Positions 5,261-6,474 of a stretch of 6,474 nt of DNA are shown in pieces. The stretch spans positions 1 through 6,474 of the forward strand of contig JAEXPO010000033.1 of NCBI GenBank assembly GCA_023446675.1, given 5' to 3'. Numbering within the stretch: the stretch's first letter is position 1; the number at the start of each line of letters is the position of its first letter. The notes under the pieces were generated by a model. The model did not search any database. It had not been told where the DNA came from and saw nothing but the letters and a program-made list of their open reading frames with translations. Origin of the DNA: Bacillota bacterium. Its GTDB lineage: Bacteria > Bacillota > Clostridia > DSM-8532. The translations under genes were made by a program, and so were the position numbers.

Positions 5261-6474
5261 ATGGTTAGAAAAAAGGCTAAAAGTCTATGCAGCATTCTGC
5301 TGGCAGCCGCATTCGCATTCAGCGGCTGTTCATCCAATCAGCAGAGCTCGCCCACAGCTACCCCTCAAAGCTCGGCTTCGGCTACCCCAACAGCCAGTTC
5401 CTCTCCCTCTTCGGACGGCAGCGGTCCCATTGTTAATGAGAAGGTAACCTATACCATGGGCGCAAGGCTATCCACTAACTGGGGAAATCCTGCGGAGGAC
5501 GAATTTTTTGTAAATCTGGAGGAGGAAACCAATATCCATGTGGAATGGGTTACCTATTTGGATACCGAAGCAGAGGAAAAGTACAAGCTGCTCATGGCTT
5601 CCGGAGACTACCCTGACGCCTTTATCGGCGGGCTTGGTGGAGGCGACACGGACGTTATTTCTTACGGCAATCAGGGAATCTATATTTCCTTAAACGATCT
5701 TATCGATCAGTATGCCACGAATTTCAACCGTCGTGTCAGTGAGGAATACCCCGATGTCAAAAAAATGATTACCTCTCCTGACGGCAATATTTATGCCATG
5801 CCCAGTGTTCTTTACAATCCGGTCATTTACAACTCCACCTTTATCAATAAGAAATGGCTGGACGCTGTGGGAGCGGAGGTTCCTACCACCACCCAGGAAT
5901 TTGAAGAGGTACTTAAAAAGTTTAAAACCGAGGATCCCAACAATAACGGCAAAGCGGACGAAATTCCCTTAAGCTTTATTTACTCCGACTGGGGTGCTTC
6001 TGATGCCGGCAGCTATTTCGGAGCTTTCGGGTACCCTCTTTCTCCGGATTATACCGTTATTGATGAGGGTAAGGTGGTGTATCTCGGAGCCGAGGAAAGC
6101 TTTAAGCAGGGTGCGCAATGGCTGGGATCCCTTTACAGCCAGAACCTTTTGGACAAAGATATTTTTACACACGACGACAGCGCGTATTCTGCAAAGATCT
6201 CCAGCGACACCGTTGGAGTATTCTCTTCATGGGATGTTTCCGTAGCGGGGGATTATTCCGACGATTATGTGGCCCTAATGCCCCTCACCGGACCCGACGG
6301 TGAAAACAACGGCCTGAGAGAAGGCATCACCGGCTTTTACAAGAGCCAGTTTATCATCACTGATAAAGCTAAGAATCCTGAAATCCTGATGCAATGGGTT
6401 GATCGCTTCTACAAGGATCTGGAAACCGGTCTGAACGCGACCTATGGTATTGGACCTGATGAAAACAAGAGCTG
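5261..6474 (+). CDS. Extracellular sugar-binding lipoprotein, LplA type (3' end outside window)
   Basis: An open frame from ATG 5261 to the window edge gives 404 residues with no stop, so the gene continues to the right; family members run to about 500-560. AGGAGG (5248-5253) lies seven bases before the start. The N-terminus is a lipoprotein signal: basic MVRKKAK, a hydrophobic core, then FSGC with Cys23 as the predicted lipidation site (Phe at -3 is slightly off consensus). A flexible Ser/Thr/Pro/Ala-rich linker (24-56) follows, separating the binding domain from the membrane. Family motifs include YKLLMASGDYPDAFI, IYAMPS, INKKWLDAVG and DPNNNGKADEIPLSF. The last has an EF-hand-like DxNxNG loop starting at Asp225, often seen in this family and possibly binding calcium. 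It lies directly behind the two permeases, so it is the most likely receptor for this importer. It is clearly different from the binding protein at 172-1824, which lacks the lipobox and this loop. The ligand is unknown. Confidence 0.92.
   Translation, partial: MVRKKAKSLCSILLAAAFAFSGCSSNQQSSPTATPQSSASATPTASSSPSSDGSGPIVNEKVTYTMGARLSTNWGNPAEDEFFVNLEEETNIHVEWVTYLDTEAEEKYKLLMASGDYPDAFIGGLGGGDTDVISYGNQGIYISLNDLIDQYATNFNRRVSEEYPDVKKMITSPDGNIYAMPSVLYNPVIYNSTFINKKWLDAVGAEVPTTTQEFEEVLKKFKTEDPNNNGKADEIPLSFIYSDWGASDAGSYFGAFGYPLSPDYTVIDEGKVVYLGAEESFKQGAQWLGSLYSQNLLDKDIFTHDDSAYSAKISSDTVGVFSSWDVSVAGDYSDDYVALMPLTGPDGENNGLREGITGFYKSQFIITDKAKNPEILMQWVDRFYKDLETGLNATYGIGPDENKS

Noticed and set aside
5994..6303. 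Two overlapping short plus-strand frames near the right end
   Set aside because: Both lie out of frame inside the second binding protein gene, whose reading frame stays open from 5261 to the window edge and carries clear family motifs.

Overview
The window looks like a carbohydrate-utilisation locus from a Gram-positive anaerobe, most likely of the Clostridia (Firmicutes). This is inferred from strong purine-rich Shine-Dalgarno sites, LplA/LplB/LplC-type (CUT1) sugar ABC transporter proteins, a clostridial-style lipoprotein with a Ser/Thr/Pro linker, a mid-range GC content and AT-rich intergenic gaps. No species can be named. All genes lie on the plus strand.

Layout: (i) Positions 3-77 hold the last 24 codons of an unidentified upstream gene. 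A short gap follows, with a small inverted repeat and a good promoter candidate. (ii) Positions 172-1824 encode an extracellular solute-binding protein of the LplA/YtcQ type, with an N-terminal hydrophobic segment but no lipobox cysteine. (iii) Positions 1887-3197 encode a cytosolic GH29-type alpha-L-fucosidase. A strong intrinsic terminator (3218-3246) follows it. (iv) An AT-rich leader with a palindrome and a TATAAT box precedes two permease genes (3383-4321 and 4332-5213), each with the EAA loop that contacts the transport ATPase. (v) A second solute-binding protein, this time a classical lipoprotein, starts at 5261 and runs off the right edge of the window.

How the parts fit: the lipoprotein would capture a sugar or oligosaccharide at the cell surface. 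The two permeases would form the membrane channel, powered by an ATPase not present here and probably a shared MsmX/MsmK-type protein encoded elsewhere. The GH29 enzyme has no signal peptide, so it would remove fucose from imported fucosylated oligosaccharides inside the cell. The role of the first, non-lipidated binding protein is less obvious: it could be an alternative receptor for the same permeases or a ligand sensor. The terminator suggests two transcription units (binding protein 1 plus fucosidase; permeases plus binding protein 2).

I saw no wholly new system. The points most worth a second look are the non-lipidated binding protein paired with the fucosidase, a GAGGTT/AACCTC/GAGGTT arrangement that could switch access to the ribosome binding site of the second binding protein, and the AT-rich palindrome before the permease genes.
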